Positions 17,791 through 26,459 of a stretch of 64,000 bases of DNA are shown here, in pieces (position 1 is the first letter of the stretch; each line of letters opens with the position of its first letter). A program made the position numbers and the translations under genes. The DNA is from Acidimicrobiia bacterium (GTDB taxonomy: Bacteria; Actinomycetota; Acidimicrobiia; Spongiisociales; UBA11373). The notes beneath the pieces are model-generated. The model did not search any database and was not told the origin of the DNA. It saw only the letters and a list, made by a program, of their open reading frames with translations. The stretch lies in contig JBBDMM010000012.1 in assembly GCA_040878325.1 (NCBI GenBank), forward strand, positions 123,153-187,152, read 5' to 3'.

Positions 17791-18537
17791 TCATACGTTC
17801 CACAACCACTCTGGGAGAATCCGCTGGAACCAGATGTTGAGGTCGATCAGCCGGCCAGAGATCATCAGCAGGCCGAACACGGCAAGGAGCAGGCCCGAAG
17901 CCACGGTGATCGGTGTGAAGTGGCGCTTGAACCAGCCGAACGCCCCATACGCCTTGTTGATGCCAAGCCCGGCGAGCACAAAGGGGACACCGAGCCCCAT
18001 GGAGTAGACAAAGAGCAGGAACATGCCCTCCCCCACGGTGTCCTCGGTGGCGGCCACGGTGAGGATCGCCCCCAAGGTCGGTCCGATGCATGGGGTCCAT
18101 CCAAAGCCGAACGCCGCCCCCATCACCGGCGCGGCCCACGGGCCGAGGCGGGAGGGCCTGACGTCGACCCGGCGCTCGCGCATGAACGGGGCGAGCAGCC
18201 GGGGATTGATGAGCGCGGACAGGGCGATGAACAAACCCATCCCCAGAACGATCCACCCGGCGATGGCGAGGATCGTGCTCTCGTTGCGAACCAGCAGCCC
18301 GCGCAGCGACGTGGCCGTCGCCCCGAGGGCGACAAATACGGCGGTGAACCCGGCGACGAACAACAGCGTCACCCGCAGCATCCGCCGGGTCGACACCTTC
18401 CCGTCCGCCATGTCGGCCGCCGAGTACCCGGACATCATCGACAAGTAGCCCGGGAGCAACGGGAGGACGCACGGCGACAAGAACGAGAGCGCTCCGAAGA
18501 GAAAGGCCGCGATCACATTGACGTTGCCGATGTCCAC
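17791..18537 (-). CDS. ccdA: CcdA-type cytochrome c biogenesis / thiol-disulfide membrane protein
   Basis: CcdA carries reducing equivalents from cytoplasmic thioredoxin across the membrane. This 248-aa protein has six predicted membrane helices and the two conserved cysteines, in FLSPCVLPLLPGYLS (TM1) and GFGWTPCIGPTLGAIL (TM4). It starts at a GTG (18537) with a GCGGAG site. No thioredoxin-like partner, resB or resC lies beside it, so whether it serves cytochrome c maturation or other extracytoplasmic thiols cannot be told. The start is 66 bp from csaA, which is transcribed in the opposite direction. Confidence 0.92.
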   Translation of the reverse strand: MDIGNVNVIAAFLFGALSFLSPCVLPLLPGYLSMMSGYSAADMADGKVSTRRMLRVTLLFVAGFTAVFVALGATATSLRGLLVRNESTILAIAGWIVLGMGLFIALSALINPRLLAPFMRERRVDVRPSRLGPWAAPVMGAAFGFGWTPCIGPTLGAILTVAATEDTVGEGMFLLFVYSMGLGVPFVLAGLGINKAYGAFGWFKRHFTPITVASGLLLAVFGLLMISGRLIDLNIWFQRILPEWLWNV

Positions 18538-18590
18538 GATGTCTCCGCGCTCTGCTCGCCAACGCTAACGGACGCCCCCCTTGTTCCCTG

Positions 18591-18596
18591 TAACCT
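18591..18596 (+). promoter_or_regulatory. -10 element for leaderless csaA
   Basis: TAACCT lies 7 nt before the GTG of csaA, with no ribosome-binding site between. It lies in the 66-bp divergent gap with ccdA and is identical in sequence and spacing to the element at bagA. Confidence 0.55.
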
Positions 18597-18603
18597 CCCG
18601 GCG

Positions 18604-18930
18604 GTGCCCACCATCAGTGACTGGCACGAACTCAGAGTCCGCGCGGGGACGATCAAGCGTGCCGAGACGAACGACGGAGCATGGATGCCGTCGTATCGTC
18701 TCTGGATCGACTTCGGCGACCTGGGAGAACTGCAGTCGTCGGCGAAGATCACCGACCTCTACAGGGTCGACGCGCTGCCCGGAATGCAAGTGATCGCGGT
18801 GACCGGTTTCGAACCGATCAGGGTCGCCGGCTTCCGCTCGGACGTGCTGGTGCTTGGCGTTCTCACCGACGATGGGGTCGTGCTGCTCCGCCCCGATCGG
18901 CCCGTGGCGCCAGGCAGCGAGATCGCCTGA
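18604..18930 (+). CDS. csaA: CsaA-like tRNA-binding-domain protein
   Basis: A 108-aa protein matching CsaA over its whole length: GTIKRAE near the N-terminus, SSAKITDLY in the middle, then GFRSDVLVLG and the terminal DGVVLLRPDRPV. CsaA is a dimeric OB-fold (Trbp111-type) protein with reported chaperone or export-related activity in Bacillus. Its role in other bacteria is unclear, and tRNA binding is a family inference. The start is GTG at 18604, supported by an upstream TAACCT. It is followed after 2 nt by an MFS permease, so the two are co-transcribed. Confidence 0.9.
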   Translation: MPTISDWHELRVRAGTIKRAETNDGAWMPSYRLWIDFGDLGELQSSAKITDLYRVDALPGMQVIAVTGFEPIRVAGFRSDVLVLGVLTDDGVVLLRPDRPVAPGSEIA

Positions 18931-18932
18931 CG

Positions 18933-20189
18933 GTGGGGCTGCTCCGGGCGCTCCGACCCGCCGTTCGGATCGAGCATCGCGAAGCCGTCATTCTCACCCT
19001 GTTCTCGGTGGTGGCCCTCACTCAGGGCTGGGCGGGGACCGTGGTCACCCATGCCCTGTCGTTCGTTCAGACCGACCTGGCCCTATCCGACGCGGAAGTC
19101 TTCGACCTGATGGCCACCATCCGCGCCGCGTCGCTGCTTGCCCTGGGGCTGTCGTGGTGGAGCGATCATCGCGGTCGTCGCCTTCCGTTGCTGGTGGCGT
19201 TCGCCATCCTCACCTCGGCGAATCTGGTGACGGCGCTGCTACCGGGTACCGGCTCTTTCACCATCAGCCAGGCCATTGCCCGCATCGGCACAGTTGCCGT
19301 CGGCTCGCTGGCCCTGGTCGTCCTCGCCGAGGAGATCGGACCCCGGATTCGGGGATACGCCATCGGCCTGTATGCGCTGTTCACCTCGCTTGGGACTGGG
19401 GTGGGCCTGTTGCTCCGCCCACTCGGTGCCGGCGGCGACGAGTGGCGCCTCCTCTTCGGGCTGAGCGCAGTGCCACTGGCGGCACTCCCCTTTCTGGCAC
19501 GCCGGGTCCGAGAGTCGCGCGCATTCCAGATCCCGGCCGCTCGTCCCCCGCTGGCGGCCGTGTTTCGTCGCGGCCATGCCGCCCGCTTCTGGCCGATGGC
19601 GCTGCTGTCGTTCGCCATCTCCGCATTCACCGCCCCGACCGCGAACCTCTTGCTGGTTCGCCTCGAGAACGTCCTGGGCTGGTCGCCCGGCTCGGCCTCA
19701 TTGCTGCTCGCCGCCACGAGCGCGCCCGGGGTGGCGATCGGCCTCCTCGCCGGCGGAAGGATCGCCGATGTCGCCGGCAGACGGCCAACCGAGGCGGTGG
19801 CGATTCTCATCGGCGTCACCGGAGGCGTCGGCGTCTACTTCGCCGAGACAGGTCCGCTGCTTGCCGTTGGCATCTTTCTGTCGACCCTGGGTGGATCGGC
19901 CTTCGGACCGGCATTCGCGTCGCAGCGGTCAGAGCTCTTCCCGACCGACCTTCGAGCGACCGCGGGGGCCTGGATCGTCAACGCCAGTGTCCTCGGCGGC
20001 ATCACCGGATTCGCCGCGGGTCGGTTCGCCGTCGACGCTTGGGGCGTCCCGCAGACGATCGCCATCCTCGGGGGCTTTCTGCTGCTGTCGAGCGGCGTGA
20101 TCGCACTGCTCCCGGAGACGAAGGGAATCAGCCTCGTGCCGGACTCGCCAACGGGCCCTGCCGAGCCGCCCGTCTCCATGCCAGGGTGA
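18933..20189 (+). CDS. Major facilitator superfamily transporter
   Basis: A 418-aa permease with twelve hydrophobic segments, starting at GTG 18933 two bases after csaA. The loop 2-3 motif WWSDHRGRRLPLL and the corresponding loop 8-9 GGRIADVAGRRPTE are the MFS A-motifs. ETKG near the C-terminus is typical of the sugar/metabolite:H+ symporter and related families. The substrate cannot be assigned. Its last 62 bp overlap the 3' end of the oppositely transcribed MATE gene. Confidence 0.9.
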   Translation: MGLLRALRPAVRIEHREAVILTLFSVVALTQGWAGTVVTHALSFVQTDLALSDAEVFDLMATIRAASLLALGLSWWSDHRGRRLPLLVAFAILTSANLVTALLPGTGSFTISQAIARIGTVAVGSLALVVLAEEIGPRIRGYAIGLYALFTSLGTGVGLLLRPLGAGGDEWRLLFGLSAVPLAALPFLARRVRESRAFQIPAARPPLAAVFRRGHAARFWPMALLSFAISAFTAPTANLLLVRLENVLGWSPGSASLLLAATSAPGVAIGLLAGGRIADVAGRRPTEAVAILIGVTGGVGVYFAETGPLLAVGIFLSTLGGSAFGPAFASQRSELFPTDLRATAGAWIVNASVLGGITGFAAGRFAVDAWGVPQTIAILGGFLLLSSGVIALLPETKGISLVPDSPTGPAEPPVSMPG

Positions 20190-21450
20190 GGCCCCGTATC
20201 ACCAGGAGAGCGCCAAGCGACCACCACACGCCATCGAGTCCCCAATCGAGTGGCAGCACCAGTCCGAGCAACCCGACCGCGATGGCCGACGACACCACCA
20301 TGGCGACCGCGAGGAATCCGAAGTCACCGGCGCCGATGAACACGCCGTCCCAGACGAACACGACTGCCGCGACCGGTTGCATCAGCACGAGAATGGTGAA
20401 GGCGCTTTCGATCGCCTCGCGGGTCTCCGGGTCCGAGGTGAACCATCCGGCAATGAACGGGGCGAGCGCCCATAGGACCACGGTGGCCACTACCCCCACC
20501 GCCACCCCGATCACCAGCAGGCGGTCTGCGACCTGTCGGGCCGCCACCCGGTCACCCGACCCGAGCACCCGCGCCACCAACGCCTGGGCAGCGATGGCCA
20601 ACGCGTCGAGCCCGAGCGCCAGGAAGAGGAACAGCTGGAACACCACTTGATGGGCCGCTACGGCAACGTCCGACACTCGGGTGGCGATCGCCGTTGCGAT
20701 CGTGAAAGTGGCCAGCAGCGCCCCGGTACGGATCGCCAGATCCCGTCCCACCCGTAGGAAACGGCGAACCTCCCCCGCGACCGGTCGTGCCCCGACGAGG
20801 CCGAAACGTGCCCGCCCCCGCGCGAACAGGCCGACGAACCAGATAGCCCCGATCCACTGAGCGGTCACGGTTGCCCACGCCGCCCCGGCCACCCCCCAGT
20901 CGAACCCGAAGATGAGTATCGGGTCGAGAACGAGGTTGACCGCGTTGACCCCAAGCGCGACGACAAACGGCATGCGGGTGTCCTGGTAACCGCGGTACGC
21001 GCCGTGGGCGGCCCGGCTGAGCAACACCGCCGGCGCTGCCAGGGCACGGATACCGATATATACCATCGCACCCGACTTCACCCCGCCGGTGGCACCAAGC
21101 ATCTCGACGATCGGAGTCCGCAGCAGCACCAGCGTGATGGCGACCGCCGAACCACACACGACGCCGAGCACCCCGGCAGTGATGGTGGCTCGCCCGGCCG
21201 CCGCCAGATCTCCCCTTCCTACCGCCCGGGCCACTTCCGTCGTCGTCCCGTACTCGAGGAAGTTGAAGAGAAAGAACGCAAGGCCGAATACGGCAGACGC
21301 CACCCCCAGCGCACCGAGGGCATCGGTGCCCACCCGGCCGATGAAGGCCGTGTCCACGAGGCTGAGAACCGGCTCGGCAATGAGGGATCCCAACGCCGGC
21401 ACCGCCAGCGCGGCGATTGCCCGGTCATGGGGCGACCGCCACCGGGTCAC
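20128..21450 (-). CDS. MATE-family efflux transporter
   Basis: A 440-aa membrane protein with about twelve helices in two similar halves. PALGSLIAEPVLSLVDTAFIGRVG at the N-terminus is the DinF/NorM-like MATE opening (shown here in pieces: PALGSLIAEP, LVDTAFIGR). Such proteins export cationic or aromatic compounds using Na+ or H+. The start is GTG at 21450, whose GTGA overlaps the nth stop, so it is translationally coupled to nth. The pairing of nth with a MATE gene is known from DinF-like contexts but no damage-inducible promoter is visible. Confidence 0.9.
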   Translation of the reverse strand: MTRWRSPHDRAIAALAVPALGSLIAEPVLSLVDTAFIGRVGTDALGALGVASAVFGLAFFLFNFLEYGTTTEVARAVGRGDLAAAGRATITAGVLGVVCGSAVAITLVLLRTPIVEMLGATGGVKSGAMVYIGIRALAAPAVLLSRAAHGAYRGYQDTRMPFVVALGVNAVNLVLDPILIFGFDWGVAGAAWATVTAQWIGAIWFVGLFARGRARFGLVGARPVAGEVRRFLRVGRDLAIRTGALLATFTIATAIATRVSDVAVAAHQVVFQLFLFLALGLDALAIAAQALVARVLGSGDRVAARQVADRLLVIGVAVGVVATVVLWALAPFIAGWFTSDPETREAIESAFTILVLMQPVAAVVFVWDGVFIGAGDFGFLAVAMVVSSAIAVGLLGLVLPLDWGLDGVWWSLGALLVIRGLTLAWRRAARQGPLASPARG

Positions 21451-22121
21451 GGGGGAGGCGTCTTGTCCGGATAGGGGCACAGGTCCCGCAACGGACACTC
21501 CCAACAGCGGGGCTTGCGCGCCGAGCAGACATCCCGACCGAACTGGATCACCCGCATCGAGATGCCCGCCCACCGGGCGCGTGGATAGAGGCCCCGGAGA
21601 TCTCCCTCGACCTTCACCGGATCGGTTGCCGCGGTCAACCCCAAGCGGCGCGCCACCCGCTTCACGTGAGTGTCGACGGCGATGGCGGGTTTGCTCCATG
21701 CCTCGGCGAGCACCACGCTCGCCGTCTTTCGGCCGACACCTTTGAGTGTGACCAGGCGGCCGAGGTCGTCGGGCACTTCCCCATCGAACCGATCGATGAG
21801 ATCCGCGCTCAGTGCGATGATCGCCCTGGTCTTTTGGCGATAGAAGCCGGCCGAGTAAACCACCTGCTCGACTTCATCAGGGTCGGCGTTGGCCAGGTCG
21901 ACCGCCGTCGGCCAACGGGCGAACACCGAGGGGGTCACCCGATTGACGTTCTCGTCGGTCGTCTGGGCACTCAGCACAGTGGCGACGAGCAACTGCCACG
22001 GGTTGTCGTACTCGAGCGCCGTGCCGATATCGGGATAGCGACGCTGGAGTCGATTCAAGATCGTGCGTGCCCGGCGTCGCTCCGCGGCCTCGGCGACGGA
22101 GGAGGGAGAAGCGGGTGCCAT
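21447..22121 (-). CDS. nth: Endonuclease III (base-excision DNA glycosylase/AP lyase)
   Basis: A 224-aa repair enzyme removing oxidised pyrimidines. The helix-hairpin-helix LKGVGRKTASVVLAEAW carries the catalytic Lys, and the catalytic Asp is in AIAVDTHVKRVARRLG. The C-terminal [4Fe-4S] ligands follow the canonical pattern C-X6-C-X2-C-X5-C (CSARKPRCWECPLRDLC). Start ATG at 22121 with TACCAT 8 nt upstream, hence probably leaderless. Its stop overlaps the start of the MATE gene. Confidence 0.97.
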   Translation of the reverse strand: MAPASPSSVAEAAERRRARTILNRLQRRYPDIGTALEYDNPWQLLVATVLSAQTTDENVNRVTPSVFARWPTAVDLANADPDEVEQVVYSAGFYRQKTRAIIALSADLIDRFDGEVPDDLGRLVTLKGVGRKTASVVLAEAWSKPAIAVDTHVKRVARRLGLTAATDPVKVEGDLRGLYPRARWAGISMRVIQFGRDVCSARKPRCWECPLRDLCPYPDKTPPP

Positions 22122-22129
22122 CGGCGGCG

Positions 22130-22135
22130 ATGGTA
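22130..22135 (-). promoter_or_regulatory. -10 element for leaderless nth
   Basis: TACCAT on the minus strand lies 8 nt before the nth ATG. It is the same hexamer as at polA. Confidence 0.45.
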
Positions 22136-22206
22136 CCGACGCCGCCCTCTCTCCCTCGGGGACCGTGCGGGTGCCCGAAACCCTCTAACCTCGGCGACCA
22201 GTTCCC

Positions 22207-22992
22207 TTGCCGTCCCCGGAGCCCAATTTGCAGCCGCAGCATCGCCCACCCTCCACGACCCTGGCGTTTCACGCCTCGCGAATCGTGATCGACGTCGGAG
22301 TGCTCCTTGCGATGGCCTCGCTGAGTTTCGAGTTCGTCACTTCTCCGAGCGGGAACCGAACCGCGCTGCAGGCTGATGCACTGCCCGCGGTCGCCCTTCT
22401 TCTCCCCATCTTCCTCATCACCCTGCTCCCCGACCACACCCGGCCGCTCCCCCGCCCGCTGTCGTGGGCCTCGCTCGTCCTCGGCCTGGCGGCCTTCCCC
22501 TACGCAATCGTCAAGCATCTCGATGCCTCCGTTCTCGCTGACACCCTGGGAGGCTCGGTCGGCATCGGTGCCCGCCTCTTGGTGTTCGGAACTTTCGTCA
22601 CCCTGGTTGGTATCGGCATCGGACTCACCCGCACCTTTCTCGGCCTGCCAACCGGGGCGCATCCGTCCCGGCCGCGCACGCCGCAGGCGGCCAGGTCCCG
22701 GCCGGCCCCCGCGGAGGACGTGGCCGCGGCGCGGCCTGCACAGACCGAGCGGCGCCCTGAACCGGCGCGGCCAGCCCCGGCGGATCCAAAGCCCACCACA
22801 CCGAGCCCCAGCCGGACACCGCAGAGGGGCGATCCCGAAACCAGCCCGTTCGGGGAACCGCTGTTCGACTCTCTCGAGATCCCCGCATTTCTCGAATCCG
22901 TCGACACGGACGGCGACGCGACGCTGACTTTCGATGCTGAACCCGCCAGCGACCGGTCCGCCGACGACGGCGACCGGCGACGCGAGGACTGA
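22207..22992 (+). CDS. Membrane protein with disordered cytoplasmic tail, unknown function
   Basis: A 261-aa protein. Residues about 25-145 contain four hydrophobic segments (VIDVGVLLAMASLSF, ALPAVALLLPIFLITLL, PLSWASLVLGLAAFPYAIV, LLVFGTFVTLVGIGIGL). Residues 150-215 are Pro/Ala/Arg-rich and disordered. The last 45 residues are acidic. The start is uncertain: a TTG at 22207 is used, with TAACCT at 22186-22191 about 15 nt upstream. It runs in the same direction as the next two membrane genes. No family recognised. Confidence 0.65.
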   Translation: MPSPEPNLQPQHRPPSTTLAFHASRIVIDVGVLLAMASLSFEFVTSPSGNRTALQADALPAVALLLPIFLITLLPDHTRPLPRPLSWASLVLGLAAFPYAIVKHLDASVLADTLGGSVGIGARLLVFGTFVTLVGIGIGLTRTFLGLPTGAHPSRPRTPQAARSRPAPAEDVAAARPAQTERRPEPARPAPADPKPTTPSPSRTPQRGDPETSPFGEPLFDSLEIPAFLESVDTDGDATLTFDAEPASDRSADDGDRRRED

Positions 22993-23034
22993 CCGGTTGA
23001 TTCCCCAGACGAAGCCGATCCGGGCCGGCTGAAC

Positions 23035-23412
23035 ATGCACCCCCACCGCCCGCTAGTGCTCGCAGGTGCAGTGTTCGGGGTGCTCGCCCTCTTTCTCCCC
23101 TTCGCCAGGCTGCCGGTGCTCGGCGCCATCGACGGCATCGCCGGTGACGGATGGCCTGCGGTGGTGATTGCCGCCCCGGTGGTGGTCAAGGCGGCCTGGG
23201 GTGACTGGAGCCGCGGCAACTCCCCGGTGATCGGGATCACGCTGACGCTGGTCGGTTGCCTCGCCACGGTGTTCGCCGCGGTGAAGTTGACGGACGCCAT
23301 TCACGCCGTAACGGGTCTCGAGGGTGCGGCGCTGGGCCCGGGGGCCCCCCTGCTGGTGGGGGCAATGGCACTCGTGGCGGCGGGCGCGGCGATTTCGCTC
23401 TGGCGGCCCTGA
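23035..23412 (+). CDS. Small four-helix membrane protein, unknown function
   Basis: A 125-aa protein with four hydrophobic stretches (LVLAGAVFGVLALFLPFARL, PAVVIAAPVVVKAAW, GITLTLVGCLATVFAAVKL, LLVGAMALVAAGAAISLW). It resembles small uncharacterised actinobacterial membrane proteins in layout only. It sits 42 bp after the preceding membrane gene and 23 bp before the DMT transporter, probably in one transcript. Confidence 0.65.
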   Translation: MHPHRPLVLAGAVFGVLALFLPFARLPVLGAIDGIAGDGWPAVVIAAPVVVKAAWGDWSRGNSPVIGITLTLVGCLATVFAAVKLTDAIHAVTGLEGAALGPGAPLLVGAMALVAAGAAISLWRP

Positions 23413-23435
23413 CGGCCAATACTCGACGGCCCGTC

Positions 23436-24299
23436 ATGGCGTATGCCGCCCTGGCGGTGGCATCCCTTCTGTTCGGAGTCACCTTCGTGGTGGTCAAGGA
23501 TGCGGTCGAGATCGTCCCGCCGCTGAGCTTTGTAGGGTGGCGGTTCCTTCTTGGAGCGAGTCTGCTCTTCGCGATCCGACTCCCCACGGGGCGGCGGGTC
23601 TGGCGCGACGGCTCGATCGCCGGCGTGCTGCTATTCGCCGGATACGCCCTGCAGACGCAGGGATTGACCGCCACATCGGCTTCCAACTCCGGGCTGGTGA
23701 CCGGCCTCTACGTCGTCCTGACGCCGCTGCTAGCAGCGGCCGTCGGTCGGCGTACCCCCCGCGGCATAGTTCTCGCGGGCGCGGCGCTCGCCGTCTCCGG
23801 GTTCGGCGTGCTGACCATCGGCGATGGCTTTCGACTCGAGGCAGGGGACGCCTACACGGCGGGGTGCGCCGTGGCTTTCGCCGCTCATATCGTCTTCCTG
23901 GCACGCAGGGCCCACCAACACCCGGTCCTCTCGTTCACCGGCGTGCAGTTGGCTGTCACTGCCGTGCTCGGCCTCGCCGCCTCCGGGCTGGTGGAGGGCG
24001 TCGGAACACCGCCACGAGCGTCGTGGGCGGCGATCGCGATCACCGGCATCCTCGTCAGCGCCGGAGCCTTCTACCTGCAGGTGTGGAGTCAGACGGTGGT
24101 GGGGCCCTCGAGGACCGCGATCGTGCTGGCGCTCGAACCGGCGTTCGCGGCACTATCTGGCGCCGTGCTGCTCGGCGAACGCCTCGGCAGTCGCGGCCTG
24201 GTGGGGGCCGCGCTCATCCTCGGGGGGATCTATGTCGTCCTCGCCGGCACCGGTCCTGAGGACGACCTGGAGACCATTGCAGTCGGCGCACCCCGCTGA
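23436..24299 (+). CDS. EamA/DMT-family transporter
   Basis: A 287-aa protein with ten hydrophobic segments arranged as two EamA repeats. It starts MAYAALAVASLLFGVTFVVV, and the second repeat ends with VLALEPAFAALSGAVLLGE, the EamA hallmark. Members export or import small metabolites and amino acids; the substrate is not readable. ATG at 23436 is chosen since earlier in-frame starts overlap the preceding gene. Confidence 0.87.
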   Translation: MAYAALAVASLLFGVTFVVVKDAVEIVPPLSFVGWRFLLGASLLFAIRLPTGRRVWRDGSIAGVLLFAGYALQTQGLTATSASNSGLVTGLYVVLTPLLAAAVGRRTPRGIVLAGAALAVSGFGVLTIGDGFRLEAGDAYTAGCAVAFAAHIVFLARRAHQHPVLSFTGVQLAVTAVLGLAASGLVEGVGTPPRASWAAIAITGILVSAGAFYLQVWSQTVVGPSRTAIVLALEPAFAALSGAVLLGERLGSRGLVGAALILGGIYVVLAGTGPEDDLETIAVGAPR

Positions 24300-24305
24300 C
24301 GGGCA

Positions 24306-24677
24306 TCAGGGGCGATGCGGTTTCCGCCCGAATTCTGCCGCCGCACCCTCGGCCTCGCGTCGTTGCTCTATGAGAGACCGAATGTGAAAGGCTGCGCGGA
24401 GCAGCATCAGCAGGAGAAGGAGCACCACGACGAGCAACCCGACCAGCTCCGGGCCATCGAAGTACGAGGTGCGGCACGATCCGAGACCGTCGGTGCACAG
24501 CCCCAGGCCGTCCCCGCCACCGGCAAGGTCCAACAGGGCGAACATCGGCACCAGGGCGATCAGCACGATTGCCCCGATGACGATCCCGATCACGATCCGA
24601 ATGCCGGTCACTCCGGGGACGGTATCAGCCTGCGGCTCCAAGCTTCTTGTTCGTCGGCGGCTCACTTGCCCCACCAT
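24306..24677 (-). CDS. Two-helix membrane protein, unknown function
   Basis: A 123-aa product with two strong hydrophobic segments (IRIVIGIVIGAIVLIALVPM; LVGLLVVVLLLLLMLLRAAF). The loop between them has two Cys (GLGLCTDGLGSCRTSYF) that could form an extracytoplasmic disulfide. The C-terminal tail is basic and charged. The start is uncertain: ATG 24677 is given, but GTG 24611 just before the first helix would remove 22 weakly protein-like residues. It is divergent from the ThyX-like gene, with 48 bp between them. Confidence 0.6.
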   Translation of the reverse strand: MVGQVSRRRTRSLEPQADTVPGVTGIRIVIGIVIGAIVLIALVPMFALLDLAGGGDGLGLCTDGLGSCRTSYFDGPELVGLLVVVLLLLLMLLRAAFHIRSLIEQRREAEGAAAEFGRKPHRP

Positions 24678-24725
24678 CGGCCGCGGTGATACCGTCGCAA
24701 CGGTGGCGAATTACATGGGTGTGAG

Positions 24726-26402
24726 ATGACTGCGACGACCAGGCATCTGGTCGGGGCTCTGCCCCCGGTCGGGTACCACACAGAGGCGTTCACGCCCGAC
24801 GAGACCGCGGTGCTCCAACGTTTCTTCACCAACACCACCGAGCCGGTGGTCGGGCTCGTCAATCTCCCCGAAGTCGTCAAAGGCGCGCTGTTCGCCCGCT
24901 ACAGCCGCTCTCCCAAGTCGGTGAGGCGACTGTTTCTCGATGAGTTCTACGACGCCCCGGAGGTGGGGATCGCGGCGATAGCCGCGGGACTCGAGGGCGA
25001 CGACGAGCGGATCAAGCTGGGTCGGGCCGAGGACCTCTACAACCGGGTCTTCACGCAGTACGGCGACGATTCCGTGGCGCAGCTCGGCGGGGTGCACCTC
25101 GCCTGCGAGCAGGCCTCCAACATTCTCACCAAGGTCCTCGAACGGGGACGGCTGGCGGCGTATCTGGAGCAGAGCACGCGGTACATGTTCTACGACCAAC
25201 GCCTCGGTGGGCGCTATCGATTTCTCATCCCCCCCGAGGTCGCCATCTCTCCGCTGGCAGCGGAGTACTCGTCGACGATGGAGCGCCTGTTCGACACCTA
25301 CGCCGGGCTGACCGGGCGACTTACCGCGTACTATGAGTCGTTGTTCCCCAAGTCATCAGATGATTCCGACTTCGTCTACCGGTCGACGATCAGGGCGAGG
25401 GTCTGTGACGATCTGCGCGGCTTGCTACCCGCGGCCACGCTGTCGAACGTCGGAATCTACGGCACGGGACAGGCGTACGAGATGCTGCTGCTTCGCATGC
25501 GGGCCAACCCCACCGCCGAGGTGCGCCAGGTGGCCGACCGAATGCTGACGGAGCTCCGGAAGCTGATTCCCGCCTTCCTCGTCCGGGTGGACAATCCGGA
25601 ACGGGGCGGGGCGTGGAGTCGATACCTAGAGGACACCGCAGCCCGGATGCGCGAGGTGGCCGGAGAGATGTCCGAGCCGGTGCCGGCGCGCCCCGAGGTG
25701 ACCCTGGTCGAGTGGGATACCGATGCCGAGACCAAGATCGCCGCGGCCGCGCTCTATTCCTACACCGATCTGCCGGACGACCGTCTCCTCGAGATGGCGC
25801 GGCAGATGGCGGCGGAGGATCGGTCGAGGGTCATCGCCGCCTACGTTGGCGACCGCGAGAACCGCCGCCACAAACCCGGTAGAGGGATGGAGCGGGTCGC
25901 CTACCGGTTCGACATCCTGTGTGACTACGGAATCTTCCGAGATCTCCAACGCCATCGCATGCTCACCCTCGACTGGCAGCGGCTCGGAACTCTCCACGGG
26001 TACGTGGTGCCTGAGTCCATCATCGACGTCGAGGCGGAAGGGGCGTGGCATGAGGCAATGGCCCGTGCCGAGGCGCTCCACGGGGAGATGACGTCATCCC
26101 TCGGAGCCGAACTCGCCCAATTCGCGGTGCCGTTCGCGTACCGCATCCGGTTCTTCATGCACCTCAACGCCCGCGAGGCATTCCACCTGCTCGAATTGCG
26201 AACCGCCGAGGGCGGGCACCCCGACTACCGGCGGGTCTGCCAGGAGATGCACCGGTTGATACGTGATCAGGCGGGGCATCGGGCCATCGCCGATGCCATG
26301 CGCTTTGTCGATCATGGCGACCACGGCCTGGGCCGGCTCGCCACCGAGCGCCGGGCCGCAGCCAAGCGAGCCGCGGCTGGAGTCGCCGATCCCGACGACT
26401 GA
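24726..26402 (+). CDS. Two-domain ThyX-like (FAD-dependent thymidylate synthase family) protein
   Basis: A 558-aa protein built of two ThyX-like halves, where ordinary ThyX has about 220-260 residues. The first half has RGRLAAYLEQSTRY (140-153), aligning with the ThyX signature RHRxxSxNExSxRY but lacking the His, the first Ser and the Asn. The second half has RHRMLTLDWQR (409-419), which keeps RHR but not the rest. Each half also has the C-terminal ThyX-like pattern (LLPAATLSN...LLLRM; PFAYRIRFFMHLNAREAFHLLELR). No conventional thyA/thyX is in the window. It may be a bifurcated active thymidylate synthase or a flavoprotein with another role. Confidence 0.8.
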   Translation: MTATTRHLVGALPPVGYHTEAFTPDETAVLQRFFTNTTEPVVGLVNLPEVVKGALFARYSRSPKSVRRLFLDEFYDAPEVGIAAIAAGLEGDDERIKLGRAEDLYNRVFTQYGDDSVAQLGGVHLACEQASNILTKVLERGRLAAYLEQSTRYMFYDQRLGGRYRFLIPPEVAISPLAAEYSSTMERLFDTYAGLTGRLTAYYESLFPKSSDDSDFVYRSTIRARVCDDLRGLLPAATLSNVGIYGTGQAYEMLLLRMRANPTAEVRQVADRMLTELRKLIPAFLVRVDNPERGGAWSRYLEDTAARMREVAGEMSEPVPARPEVTLVEWDTDAETKIAAAALYSYTDLPDDRLLEMARQMAAEDRSRVIAAYVGDRENRRHKPGRGMERVAYRFDILCDYGIFRDLQRHRMLTLDWQRLGTLHGYVVPESIIDVEAEGAWHEAMARAEALHGEMTSSLGAELAQFAVPFAYRIRFFMHLNAREAFHLLELRTAEGGHPDYRRVCQEMHRLIRDQAGHRAIADAMRFVDHGDHGLGRLATERRAAAKRAAAGVADPDD

Positions 26403-26459
26403 CGAGGATGGGCCGATCGGCCTTCTAGGCTTGAGTCCCTGCCGACCGGAGTTGGAGCG

